This document shows, in pieces, positions 13,317-19,697 of a DNA stretch of 19,697 nucleotides; within the stretch, counting starts at the first letter, position 1, and each line of letters begins with the position of its first letter. Below the pieces are notes generated by a model. The model saw only the letters and a program-made list of their open reading frames with translations. It was not told the origin of the DNA and searched no databases. The stretch is from NCBI GenBank assembly GCA_964555565.1, contig CAZKTF010000041.1:1-19697 (forward strand). Direction: 5' to 3'. Position numbers and translations under genes: made by a program. Source of the DNA: CAZKTF01 sp964555565. GTDB taxonomy: Bacteria; Planctomycetota; JAJSAM01; JAKLKS01.

Positions 13317-13588
13317 GGCTCCCGGCCCCCTCCCGCCCCCTCGTCCTCCGGGCCCCCTCCGGGCCCGCCCTCCTCGCCCCCGGCCCTGCGGCCCCCGAGG
13401 GGCTTCTCGCTCCCGCGCCGGCGCGGCTTCCGGTACAGGTGCACGAACCCGCAGGCCGCGCACGCGAAGCCCACGAGCGGGTCCCCGAACCACCCGAAGG
13501 TGGCCGGGACGTACCCGTGGATGTCCCGCGGCGCGGTGAACTCCTTCCCGCCGCAGGCCACGCACCTCTCGGGGGGCCGCGCGTTCAT
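13313..13588 (-). CDS. Small zinc-ribbon protein in the hut operon, first of two
   Basis: A 91-residue protein I do not recognise. Cys9-x2-Cys12 (RCVACGG) and Cys43-x2-Cys46 (FACAACGFVHLYR) form a zinc ribbon with 30 residues between knuckles, including IHGYVPATFGWFGDPLVGF. From about residue 54 the chain is Arg-rich, then Gly/Glu-rich and low in complexity, probably disordered. It starts in an ATGA overlap with the hutU stop and ends in an ATGA overlap with the next zinc-ribbon gene. A G-rich run ending GGGGGACG precedes the ATG. Its second half sits in extremely GC-rich DNA (13313-13430), so the exact end depends on the sequence there being correct. The cysteine pairs and the overlaps are the grounds for calling it a gene. 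Function is unknown. Confidence 0.72.
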   Translation of the reverse strand: MNARPPERCVACGGKEFTAPRDIHGYVPATFGWFGDPLVGFACAACGFVHLYRKPRRRGSEKPLGGRRAGGEEGGPGGGPEDEGAGGGREP

Positions 13589-15255
13589 CGTCCCCCCCCG
13601 CCTTCGTCCATGGGGATCCGCACGCCCCGCTCGCGGGCGACCCGGAGCGCCTCCTCGTACCCGGCGTCGGCGTGGCGGGCGACGCCGATCCCGGGGTCGC
13701 AGGTGAGGACCCGCTCGATGCGAGCGGTCATCTCGTCGGTCCCGTCCACGCAGATCACCATCCCCGCGTGGAGCGCGTAGCCGATCCCGACCCCGCCCCC
13801 GTGGTGGAAAGAGACCCAGGTGGCGCCGGCGGCGGTGTTGAGGAGCGCGTTCAGGATCGGCCAGTCCGCCACCGCGTCGGTCCCGTCCTTCATGGCCTCG
13901 GTCTCGCGGTTCGGGGAGGCCACGGAGCCGGAGTCGAGGTGGTCGCGCCCGATGACCACGGGGGCCGAGAGGATCCCCTCGCGGACCATCCGGTGGAACT
14001 CCAGCCCCGCGCGGGCCCGCTCCCCGTAGCCGAGCCAGCAGATCCGCGCCGGGAGCCCCTGGAAGGCGACCCTCTCGCCCGCGAGGCGGATCCAGCGGCC
14101 GAGGGCCCGGTCCTCCGGGAACAGCCGGAGGATGGCCTCGTCGGTCTTCCGCAGGTCCTCGGGGTCCCCGGAGAGGACCGCCCAGCGGAACGGCCCCTTC
14201 CCCTCGCAGAAGAGCGGGCGCACGTAGGCCGGGACGAAGCCCGGGTAGGAGAAGGCGTCGGCGAAGCCCTCCTCCTTCGCCACTCCGCGGAGGTTGTTCC
14301 CGTAGTCGAAGGTGGCGGCCCCGCGCCGCTGGAGGTCCACCATGAGGCGGCAGTGCTCGACGATGGTCCTGCGGGCCTCCCGCTCGTAGCGCCGGGGGTC
14401 GGCGCGCCGCAGCGCGAGCGCCTCCTCGAGCCCGACGCCGTCGGGCACGTAGCCGTCGAGGGCGTCGTGGGCGGAGGTCTGGTCGGTGAGGAGGTCCGGG
14501 ACGACCCCGCGCTCGGCCAGGCGGGCCAGCAGCGTCGTGGCGTGGGCCGCCACCGCGATCGAGCGCGCGGCCTTCGTCTCCCGGGCCCGCAGCGCCCGGT
14601 CGATGGCGGCGTCCACCGTGGGGGCGACCTCGTCGAGGTACCGGGTGCGCAGGCGCTTCTCGATCCGCGCCGGGTCCACCTCGGCGGCGAGGGAGGCGGC
14701 GCCCGCCATGGTGGCGGCCAGCGGCTGCGCCCCGCCCATGCCGCCGAGCCCCGCCGTCACCACGAGCCGCCCCGCGAGGTCGTCGCTCCCGAAGTGCTTC
14801 CGGCCGGCGGCGGCGAAGGTCTCGTAGGTCCCCTGGAGGATCCCCTGGGTCCCGATGTAGATCCAGGAGCCCGCGGTCATCTGCCCGAACATCATGAGCC
14901 CGCGGGCCTCGAGCTCGCGGAAGTGCTCCCAGGTGGCCCAGCGCCCCACGAGGTTGGCGTTGGCGATGAGGACCCGCGGGCTCGCGCGGTGGGTGCGGAA
15001 GACGCCGACGGGCTTGCCGGACTGGACGAGGAGCGTCTCGTCCTCCCCGAGCCCGCGCAGGCAGCGGAGGATCGCCTCCAGGCACTCGTGGTTGCGGGCC
15101 GCTTTCCCCGAGCCCCCGTAGACGACGAGGTTGTCCGGGTCCTCCGCCACCTCGGGGTCGAGGTTGTTCTGGAGCATCCGGTAGGGGGCCTCGATCTGCC
15201 AGGAGCGGCAGGCGAGCACCGTGCCGCGCGGCGCGCGGTAGGAGGTGCGCGCCAC
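13585..15255 (-). CDS. hutU: Urocanate hydratase (urocanase)
   Basis: Second enzyme of histidine breakdown: adds water to urocanate using tightly bound NAD+ as an electrophile, giving imidazolone propionate. The 556 residues are the normal family length. NLVVYGGSGKAARNHE (42-57), FGQMTAGSWIYIGTQGILQG (123-142), TAGLGGMGGAQPLAA (167-181) and FDYGNNLRG (316-324) match urocanase throughout. Cys406 in LPARICWLGYGERA is the conserved active-site cysteine. NAD contacts are expected around GRDHLDSGSVASPNRETEAM (436-455). The start is a GTG at 15255, two bases after the hutH stop, with GGGAG about ten bases upstream; no better start exists before the conserved region. The stop overlaps the ATG of the first zinc-ribbon gene. 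Confidence 0.96.
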   Translation of the reverse strand: MARTSYRAPRGTVLACRSWQIEAPYRMLQNNLDPEVAEDPDNLVVYGGSGKAARNHECLEAILRCLRGLGEDETLLVQSGKPVGVFRTHRASPRVLIANANLVGRWATWEHFRELEARGLMMFGQMTAGSWIYIGTQGILQGTYETFAAAGRKHFGSDDLAGRLVVTAGLGGMGGAQPLAATMAGAASLAAEVDPARIEKRLRTRYLDEVAPTVDAAIDRALRARETKAARSIAVAAHATTLLARLAERGVVPDLLTDQTSAHDALDGYVPDGVGLEEALALRRADPRRYEREARRTIVEHCRLMVDLQRRGAATFDYGNNLRGVAKEEGFADAFSYPGFVPAYVRPLFCEGKGPFRWAVLSGDPEDLRKTDEAILRLFPEDRALGRWIRLAGERVAFQGLPARICWLGYGERARAGLEFHRMVREGILSAPVVIGRDHLDSGSVASPNRETEAMKDGTDAVADWPILNALLNTAAGATWVSFHHGGGVGIGYALHAGMVICVDGTDEMTARIERVLTCDPGIGVARHADAGYEEALRVARERGVRIPMDEGGGGR

Positions 15256-15257
15256 GG

Positions 15258-16823
15258 TCAGGCGCTCCCGCGGGGGGAGAGTCCCCGGATCGGTCCCGCG
15301 GCCGCCTCGACCGCGGCGACGATCCCCCCGGACCGGACGAGCGCGGCCAGCCTCTCCAGCCCGGGCGAGGGGGTGTGGTCGTCGCTTCGGCGCGGCACCG
15401 CCGCGCGGACGGCGGCCTTCGCCGCGGCGGTCCCCGCCCCGGGGCGAAGCGGCCGGAGGTACTCCAGCGCCTCCGCGGCGCAGAGGAGTTCGCAGGCCAG
15501 CACGCGCCCGGCGTTCGCGACGACCTCCCCGAGCTTCCGCGCCGCGTGGGTCCCCATGGAGACGTGGTCCTCCTGGTTCCCGCTGGTGGGGATGGAGTCC
15601 ACCGAGGCCGGGTGGGCGAGGACCTTGTTCTCGGAGACGAGCGCGGCGGCCGTGACCTGCACGACCATGTACCCGGACTGGAGGCCGCCCTGCCGGGCGA
15701 GGAACGGGGGCAGCCCCCCCGAGAGGTCGGGGTTGACGAGGCTCTCGGTGCGCCGCTCGCTGATGGAGGCCAGCTCCGCCACCGCCAGGGCCGCGTAGTC
15801 GAAGGCAAGGGCGAGGGGCTCGGCGTGGAAGTTCCCCGCCGAGACGACCTCGTCCCCCTCCCCGGGAAGGACGAGCGGGTTGTCGGTGCTCGAGTTGGCC
15901 TCGCGCACGGCGACCGCCACGGCGTGCTCGAGGGCGTCGCGGGCCGCGCCGTGGACCTGCGGGACGCAGCGGAGCGAGTAGGCGTCCTGGACCCTCCCGT
16001 GGGGACGGGCGTGGGAGGCCGGGACCCCGGAGCCCCGGAGCATCCGCCGCACGTTCGCCGCCACGACCGCCTGCCCGGGGTGGGGACGGACCCGCTGGAC
16101 CGAGGGCCCGAAGGGGCGCACGGAGCCGCGCAGCGCCTCGAGCGTCATCGTCGCGGCCACGTCGGCGGCCCGCGCGACCCCGTCGGCCCGCACGAGCGCC
16201 GCGAGGCCGACCGCGTTGGTGACCTGTGTCCCGTTCACGAGGCAGAGCGCGTCCTTGGGCCCCAGGCGCACGGGCGCGAGGCGCGCGCGCCGGAGCGCCT
16301 CCGCCCCGGGCAGGCGCCGGCCGCGCCATGCGGCCTCCCCCTCCCCCACGAGCACGAGCCCGATGTGCGCCAGCGGGGCCAGGTCCCCGCTCGCCCCCAC
16401 GGAGCCCTGGGACGGGACCACGGGGGTGACCCCCGCCTCGAAGAGCCGGAGCAGCCCCCGCAGCACGGGCGGGGAGACCCCGCTGTGCCCCCGGGCGAGC
16501 GTGTTGGCGCGCAGGGCCATCGCGAGACGCACCTCCCCCTCGGGGAACGGGGGACCCACGCCCGCGGCGTGGGAGCGGAGGAGGTTCAACTGGAGCGCCT
16601 CCAGGCGGTCCCGGGGGATGGCGACCCCCTGGAACTTCCCGAACCCGGTGGAGACCCCGTAGACCGTGCGGCCCTCGGCGACGATCCTCCGCACCACGGC
16701 GCGCGCGCGCGCCACCCGCCGCCAGGCGGCCGGGGTGAGGCGCAGGCGGGTCAGGGTGCCGTCCAGGACCCCGCGCGCCTCCTCGAGGGTGAACCCCGTG
16801 CCGTCGAGCGTGAGAGTTGCCAT
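15258..16823 (-). CDS. hutH: Histidine ammonia-lyase
   Basis: First enzyme of histidine breakdown: removes ammonia from L-histidine to give trans-urocanate. The 521-residue protein has the MIO cofactor triad Ala144-Ser145-Gly146 in GSVGASGDLAPLAH, which cyclises on its own to form the electrophile. Tyr55 in VYGVSTGFGKF is the expected catalytic base. NGTQ (198-201), SSTDNPLVL (311-319) and SGNQEDHVSMG (414-424) complete the family pattern and favour histidine over phenylalanine or tyrosine as substrate, as does the adjacent hutU. The ATG at 16823 has no evident ribosome site. TACCAT on the minus strand at 16838-16833 is a weak -10 candidate, so the message may have almost no leader. It heads the operon and is divergent from a secreted PDZ protein. 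Confidence 0.96.
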   Translation of the reverse strand: MATLTLDGTGFTLEEARGVLDGTLTRLRLTPAAWRRVARARAVVRRIVAEGRTVYGVSTGFGKFQGVAIPRDRLEALQLNLLRSHAAGVGPPFPEGEVRLAMALRANTLARGHSGVSPPVLRGLLRLFEAGVTPVVPSQGSVGASGDLAPLAHIGLVLVGEGEAAWRGRRLPGAEALRRARLAPVRLGPKDALCLVNGTQVTNAVGLAALVRADGVARAADVAATMTLEALRGSVRPFGPSVQRVRPHPGQAVVAANVRRMLRGSGVPASHARPHGRVQDAYSLRCVPQVHGAARDALEHAVAVAVREANSSTDNPLVLPGEGDEVVSAGNFHAEPLALAFDYAALAVAELASISERRTESLVNPDLSGGLPPFLARQGGLQSGYMVVQVTAAALVSENKVLAHPASVDSIPTSGNQEDHVSMGTHAARKLGEVVANAGRVLACELLCAAEALEYLRPLRPGAGTAAAKAAVRAAVPRRSDDHTPSPGLERLAALVRSGGIVAAVEAAAGPIRGLSPRGSA

Positions 16824-16888
16824 GGCGTGCGCCCATGGTACGGGGAGCGCGGAAGGGGCGCGGGAGGCTTTCGGCGGGCGAGCGGTGG

Positions 16889-16894
16889 CATAAT
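16889..16894 (+). promoter_or_regulatory. Possible -10 box before the PDZ/prenyltransferase-repeat gene
   Basis: CATAAT matches 5 of 6 positions of the -10 consensus and is the only AT-rich hexamer in the 96-base divergent gap with hutH. It overlaps an in-frame ATG at 16893. A transcript from it would begin near 16901, which excludes that ATG and supports the start at 16920. No clear -35 was seen. Confidence 0.4.
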
Positions 16895-16919
16895 GGCGCG
16901 CGACTCCGGGGGGACATCC

Positions 16920-18608
16920 ATGCCCCGCACCCGTCGCCTCCTTCCGCCCACGGCGCTCGCGCTGCTGACGCTCCTCGCGCCGGGTCCCGCACGCGCGGAC
17001 CACGAGAACGACTGGCCCTTCGGGGTCCCCCCGGGTGCCTCTCTCGCCATGGGGGGCAGGGACCGGGGCAGGGACCTCTGGAACCTCGGTCTCCTCGGCG
17101 CCAAGGCCCGGGACCCGGACCGGGCGGTGAAGCCCCCCCCGGGACCGGGCCGCCACGAGTTCGACACCCGCGAGGAGCCCGGCGAGGAACGGGACAAGGA
17201 CAAGGGGCCCCGCCGCCTCGCCGTGGATCTCCTGTTCCCGAAGGGGCCCGCGGAGCGGGCCGGGCTCCGCCTCGGGGACGTGATCACGGGCGTGGGGGAG
17301 GCCGACTTCGGCGAGGCCGGGTCCCTCGGCCCCCTGGCGGAGGCGCTCCTCGCCGCCGAGTCGGGCACGGGGAAGGGGGTCGTGAGGCTCCGCGTCCAGC
17401 GGGCGGGCAAGGGGGCGCCCGAAGTCCTGCCGGTCACGGTGCCCGCCCTCGGGCCCGACGCGGCGCGGCCCCACGAGGGGAAGGGGCGGGACGCGATACT
17501 CCGCGCCGCCCTGGCGTGGCTCGCGGACCGGCAGACGGGGGACGGGGGGTTCCCGGAGACGCTCTCGTCCGGCAACGGCGTCGTGGTCAAGTCCGCGCTC
17601 GCGGGCCTCGCGTGGCTCGGCGCGGGGAGCGACCTCCGGCGCGGGAAGCATGCGAAGTCCGTCGGGCAGTCCGTGGACCTCCTCCTCAGGCGCACGGGGA
17701 AGGACGATCTCCCGTCGGGCGCGAAGGGCATCCCGGGCGTGGACGGTTCCATGGATCAGACCAACTGGGCCTACGCCCACGCCTGCGTGTTCCTCGGGGA
17801 GCTGGAGAAGCGCAGCCCCTCGCCGAAGGTCCACAGGTTGCTCCTGGAGTTCGCCTCGACGCTCGCGGCGCGCCAGGAGAAGTCCGGGGGCTGGGCCCAC
17901 GGTCCCGGCGGGAAGAACCCCCTGGGGTACTGCGAGCTGAACATCATGACGGGGCTGGCCCTCTGGGGGCTGGGCGCGGCGCGCTCCGGAGGTGGGTGGA
18001 AGCCCCCCGCGGACACCCTGAAGAGGGCCGAGGAGTACCTCCGCGCCTCCGCCGACGTCCGGGGAGGGGTCGGGTACTCGAGCGACGCGGGCCAGCGCGG
18101 AGACCCGAACATCGGCCGCACCGCGGCGGCGTGGCTGGGGTTCGAGGCCCTCGGCTGCGGGGACGAGGCCTGGTGCCGGACGCTGCGGTCCTGGGTGGAC
18201 GGCCACGCGGGGGAGGTCCTCAAGGGCCACGCGAGCCTCATGCAGCACTTCCTCCTCGCGGGCGTGGCCGCGAACACGCTCGGCGGGGAGGCGCGGAAGC
18301 GGTACTGGGACGTGGCGCGCCGCGACCTGGTGCTGGCGCGCGCCCCGGACGGCTCGCTCCAGCCGCGGCCCTGGCACGAGAGCCTCGCCATGGGGACCAA
18401 CGTGGACGTCGACTACGGGGAGGTCTGGACGACGGCGGCCTGGGCGGTGGTGCTCGCCTGCGAACCCGCGAAGGAGCGCCCGGGGCTCCCGGTCGTCTGC
18501 CCGAAGCCGCGGCCGCTCCCCGCGGTGAGCGGTGGCGATCCGCCTCCCGCGGACCCGGACCCTCCGCCGCCCCCGCCTCCCGGGGACGACCCCCCTCAGC
18601 CGAAGTAA
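16920..18608 (+). CDS. Secreted PDZ and prenyltransferase/squalene-cyclase-repeat protein (DUF6288-like)
   Basis: A 562-residue exported protein. Residues 1-26 are a signal peptide (MPRTRR, a hydrophobic core, then cleavage near ARA-DHE). WNLGLLGAKA (54-63) resembles the start of the DUF6288 family common in Planctomycetota. Residues about 98-178 look like a PDZ domain: PKGPAERAGLRLGDVITGVG (107-126) is the typical ligand-loop/core pattern. From 189 to about 515 there are alpha-alpha repeats of the squalene-cyclase/prenyltransferase type, with QTGDGGF (205-211) and QEKSGGW (319-325) as QW-like motifs. The C-terminal 45 residues are proline-rich. The aspartate-rich catalytic motif of true cyclases was not found, so a structural or binding role outside the cytoplasm is more likely. 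GGGGGGA precedes the ATG at 16920; an in-frame ATG at 16893 is less likely. Confidence 0.75.
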   Translation: MPRTRRLLPPTALALLTLLAPGPARADHENDWPFGVPPGASLAMGGRDRGRDLWNLGLLGAKARDPDRAVKPPPGPGRHEFDTREEPGEERDKDKGPRRLAVDLLFPKGPAERAGLRLGDVITGVGEADFGEAGSLGPLAEALLAAESGTGKGVVRLRVQRAGKGAPEVLPVTVPALGPDAARPHEGKGRDAILRAALAWLADRQTGDGGFPETLSSGNGVVVKSALAGLAWLGAGSDLRRGKHAKSVGQSVDLLLRRTGKDDLPSGAKGIPGVDGSMDQTNWAYAHACVFLGELEKRSPSPKVHRLLLEFASTLAARQEKSGGWAHGPGGKNPLGYCELNIMTGLALWGLGAARSGGGWKPPADTLKRAEEYLRASADVRGGVGYSSDAGQRGDPNIGRTAAAWLGFEALGCGDEAWCRTLRSWVDGHAGEVLKGHASLMQHFLLAGVAANTLGGEARKRYWDVARRDLVLARAPDGSLQPRPWHESLAMGTNVDVDYGEVWTTAAWAVVLACEPAKERPGLPVVCPKPRPLPAVSGGDPPPADPDPPPPPPPGDDPPQPK

Positions 18609-18628
18609 GCCGCACCGCCGGGCCGACG

Positions 18629-18646
18629 TAGGATGGCCCCACCGTG
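18629..18646 (+). promoter_or_regulatory. Possible -10 box for a near-leaderless glycosyltransferase start
   Basis: TAGGAT at 18629-18634 matches the TAxxxT pattern of -10 boxes and ends nine bases before the GTG at 18644. The nine bases between (GGCCCCACC) hold no ribosome site. This resembles the arrangement before the phosphatidyltransferase at 8203 but is a weaker match. Confidence 0.3.
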
Positions 18647-19697
18647 CTCCGCGTCGGTCTTGACCTCCAGATCCTCGAACGGCCCTGCCCCACGGGCGTG
18701 GAGCGGGCGTGGCGCTGCCTCGTCCTCGCCCTGCTGGAGAGGCCGGACGCGGGCCGCCTCGTCCTCTACTCCCGCGAGCCCGTGGACCTGGGCGTGCCGC
18801 TGCCTCCCCACGCGCAGCCCGTCCCCCTCGGGGGGCCCGACCGGGCGAGCCTCTGGCGGGAGACGCGGCTCGGCCCCGCCCTCAAGCAGGACGGCGTGGC
18901 GCTCCTCCATTCCCCGGTGGCCGCGATCCCGCTCCGCTCCGCGGTCCCGCGGATCGCCACGGTGCACGAGATCCCCTGGATCCGGAACCCGGGCGTGGAG
19001 GGGAGGCTCCGGGAGGTGGCGCACAGGCTCCGCGTGCGGGCGGCGGCCGCCTTCGCCGCGGCCATCGTGGTCCCGAGCGAATCCACCGCGAGGGACCTGG
19101 CCTCGCTCCACCCGGCCGCCGCGCCGCGCATCCGGGTCGTGCCCCACGGCGTGGACCCCTTCTTCCTCGCCCCGCGCGCGCCGGCGGCGGAGGAAGCGCG
19201 GGTCCTCGCCCGGGTGGGGCTCGAGGGGACGCGGTTCCTCCTCGCGGTCGGCGCCTGCCGGCCGCGCAAGGGGCTCGCCACGCTCCTGGCCGCCTTCGAC
19301 GCCTACCGGAGGGCGGGGGGGGACCGCGTCCTCGCGCTCGCGGGCCCGGGACACCCGCCGCCGGGCCCGCCGGCGGGCGTGCGGGTCCTCGGGTGGCTCG
19401 AGGACGCGGACCTCCGGGTGGCCTACCGGCACGCCGACGCCCTGGTGTACCACTCGCTCAACGAGGGGTTCGGGCTCCCCCCCCTGGAGGCCATGGCCCT
19501 CGGGACCCCGGTGGTCGCGGCCGCGGCCGGCGCGGTGCCCGAGGTGACGGGGGACGCGGCCCTCCTCGTCCCGCCGGGGGACGCCGGGGCGCTCGCCGAG
19601 GCCCTCGGCCGGGCCTGCGGGGACGAGGCGCTGCGGGCGCGCCTGCGGGAGGCCGGGGCGGCCCGCGCCCGGGCCTTCTCCTTCGCGGTCGCCGCGG
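18644..19697 (+). CDS. GT4-family glycosyltransferase (cut by window edge)
   Basis: The frame is open from GTG at 18644 to the edge, 351 codons, and lacks only the last part. It has the GT-B fold of family 4: an N-terminal Rossmann-like half opening MLRVGLDLQIL with GVERAW (18-23), ATVHEIPW (105-112) and VVPSESTARDL (142-152); then VVPHGVDPFF (165-174), VGACRPRKG (202-210) for the nucleotide-sugar phosphates, and the E-x7-E motif in NEGFGLPPLEAMALGTPVVA (Glu274 and Glu282). Such enzymes transfer a sugar from an NDP- or GDP-sugar to a growing glycan. Donor and acceptor cannot be told. It lies 35 bases after the PDZ-repeat gene on the same strand and may be co-transcribed, though a -10-like TAGGAT precedes it. 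Confidence 0.85.
   Translation, partial: MLRVGLDLQILERPCPTGVERAWRCLVLALLERPDAGRLVLYSREPVDLGVPLPPHAQPVPLGGPDRASLWRETRLGPALKQDGVALLHSPVAAIPLRSAVPRIATVHEIPWIRNPGVEGRLREVAHRLRVRAAAAFAAAIVVPSESTARDLASLHPAAAPRIRVVPHGVDPFFLAPRAPAAEEARVLARVGLEGTRFLLAVGACRPRKGLATLLAAFDAYRRAGGDRVLALAGPGHPPPGPPAGVRVLGWLEDADLRVAYRHADALVYHSLNEGFGLPPLEAMALGTPVVAAAAGAVPEVTGDAALLVPPGDAGALAEALGRACGDEALRARLREAGAARARAFSFAVAA

Noticed and set aside
13672..15798. Plus-strand open frame of 708 codons opposite hutU and hutH
   Set aside because: It is antisense to two enzymes with full-length matches to their families, and has no recognisable domain.

Overview
The window is very GC-rich, roughly 75-78% by eye, with codons ending almost always in G or C. 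It is a densely coded bacterial chromosome segment carrying 21 recognisable genes, two of them cut by the window edges. No phylogenetic marker is decisive. The following point weakly to a high-GC Planctomycetota-like or deep soil/sediment lineage: a secreted PDZ plus prenyltransferase-repeat protein resembling the planctomycetal DUF6288 family, a fused formiminotransferase-cyclodeaminase, GspK, and separate coaB and coaC genes. That assignment is an inference.

Left third (1-8125, all minus strand). Read in transcription order, this is gspK, then a housekeeping cluster: aroF, tpiA, secG, yicC, gmk, rpoZ, coaC, coaB and the start of ftsK. Genes within aroF-rpoZ are 0-31 bases apart or overlap. 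Palindromic repeat clusters lie between gspK and aroF, rpoZ and coaC, and coaB and ftsK. The functions are type II secretion, aromatic amino acid entry, glycolysis, Sec export, RNA processing, GMP phosphorylation, the RNA polymerase omega subunit, coenzyme A synthesis and chromosome segregation.

Middle (8203-16823). After a divergent CDP-alcohol phosphatidyltransferase comes a histidine-utilisation region. hutH, hutU, two small unrecognised CxxC...CxxC zinc-ribbon genes and hutI form one minus-strand operon whose last three junctions are 4-base ATGA overlaps. Together with ftcD (8963-10492) this gives a complete route from histidine through urocanate, imidazolone propionate and formiminoglutamate to glutamate, with the one-carbon unit placed on tetrahydrofolate. 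Two plus-strand genes, a VOC-fold protein and a REP-associated tyrosine transposase with its REP palindromes, separate ftcD from the rest of the hut genes. The two zinc-ribbon genes are the least explained and most interesting part of the window.

Right end (16920-19697, plus strand). A secreted PDZ/prenyltransferase-repeat protein is followed by a GT4-type glycosyltransferase that runs off the window.

Repeats. At least two related REP families are present, with 13-base cores GGGGTCTGACCCC and GGGGACTGTCCCC. A third set of three GC-rich stem-loop units lies between rpoZ and coaC. No tRNA, rRNA, CRISPR array, prophage or classical insertion sequence was seen. No gene-free stretch exceeds about 210 bases. 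The longest are 2138-2344, 6575-6742, 11039-11185 and 814-949, all holding repeats.
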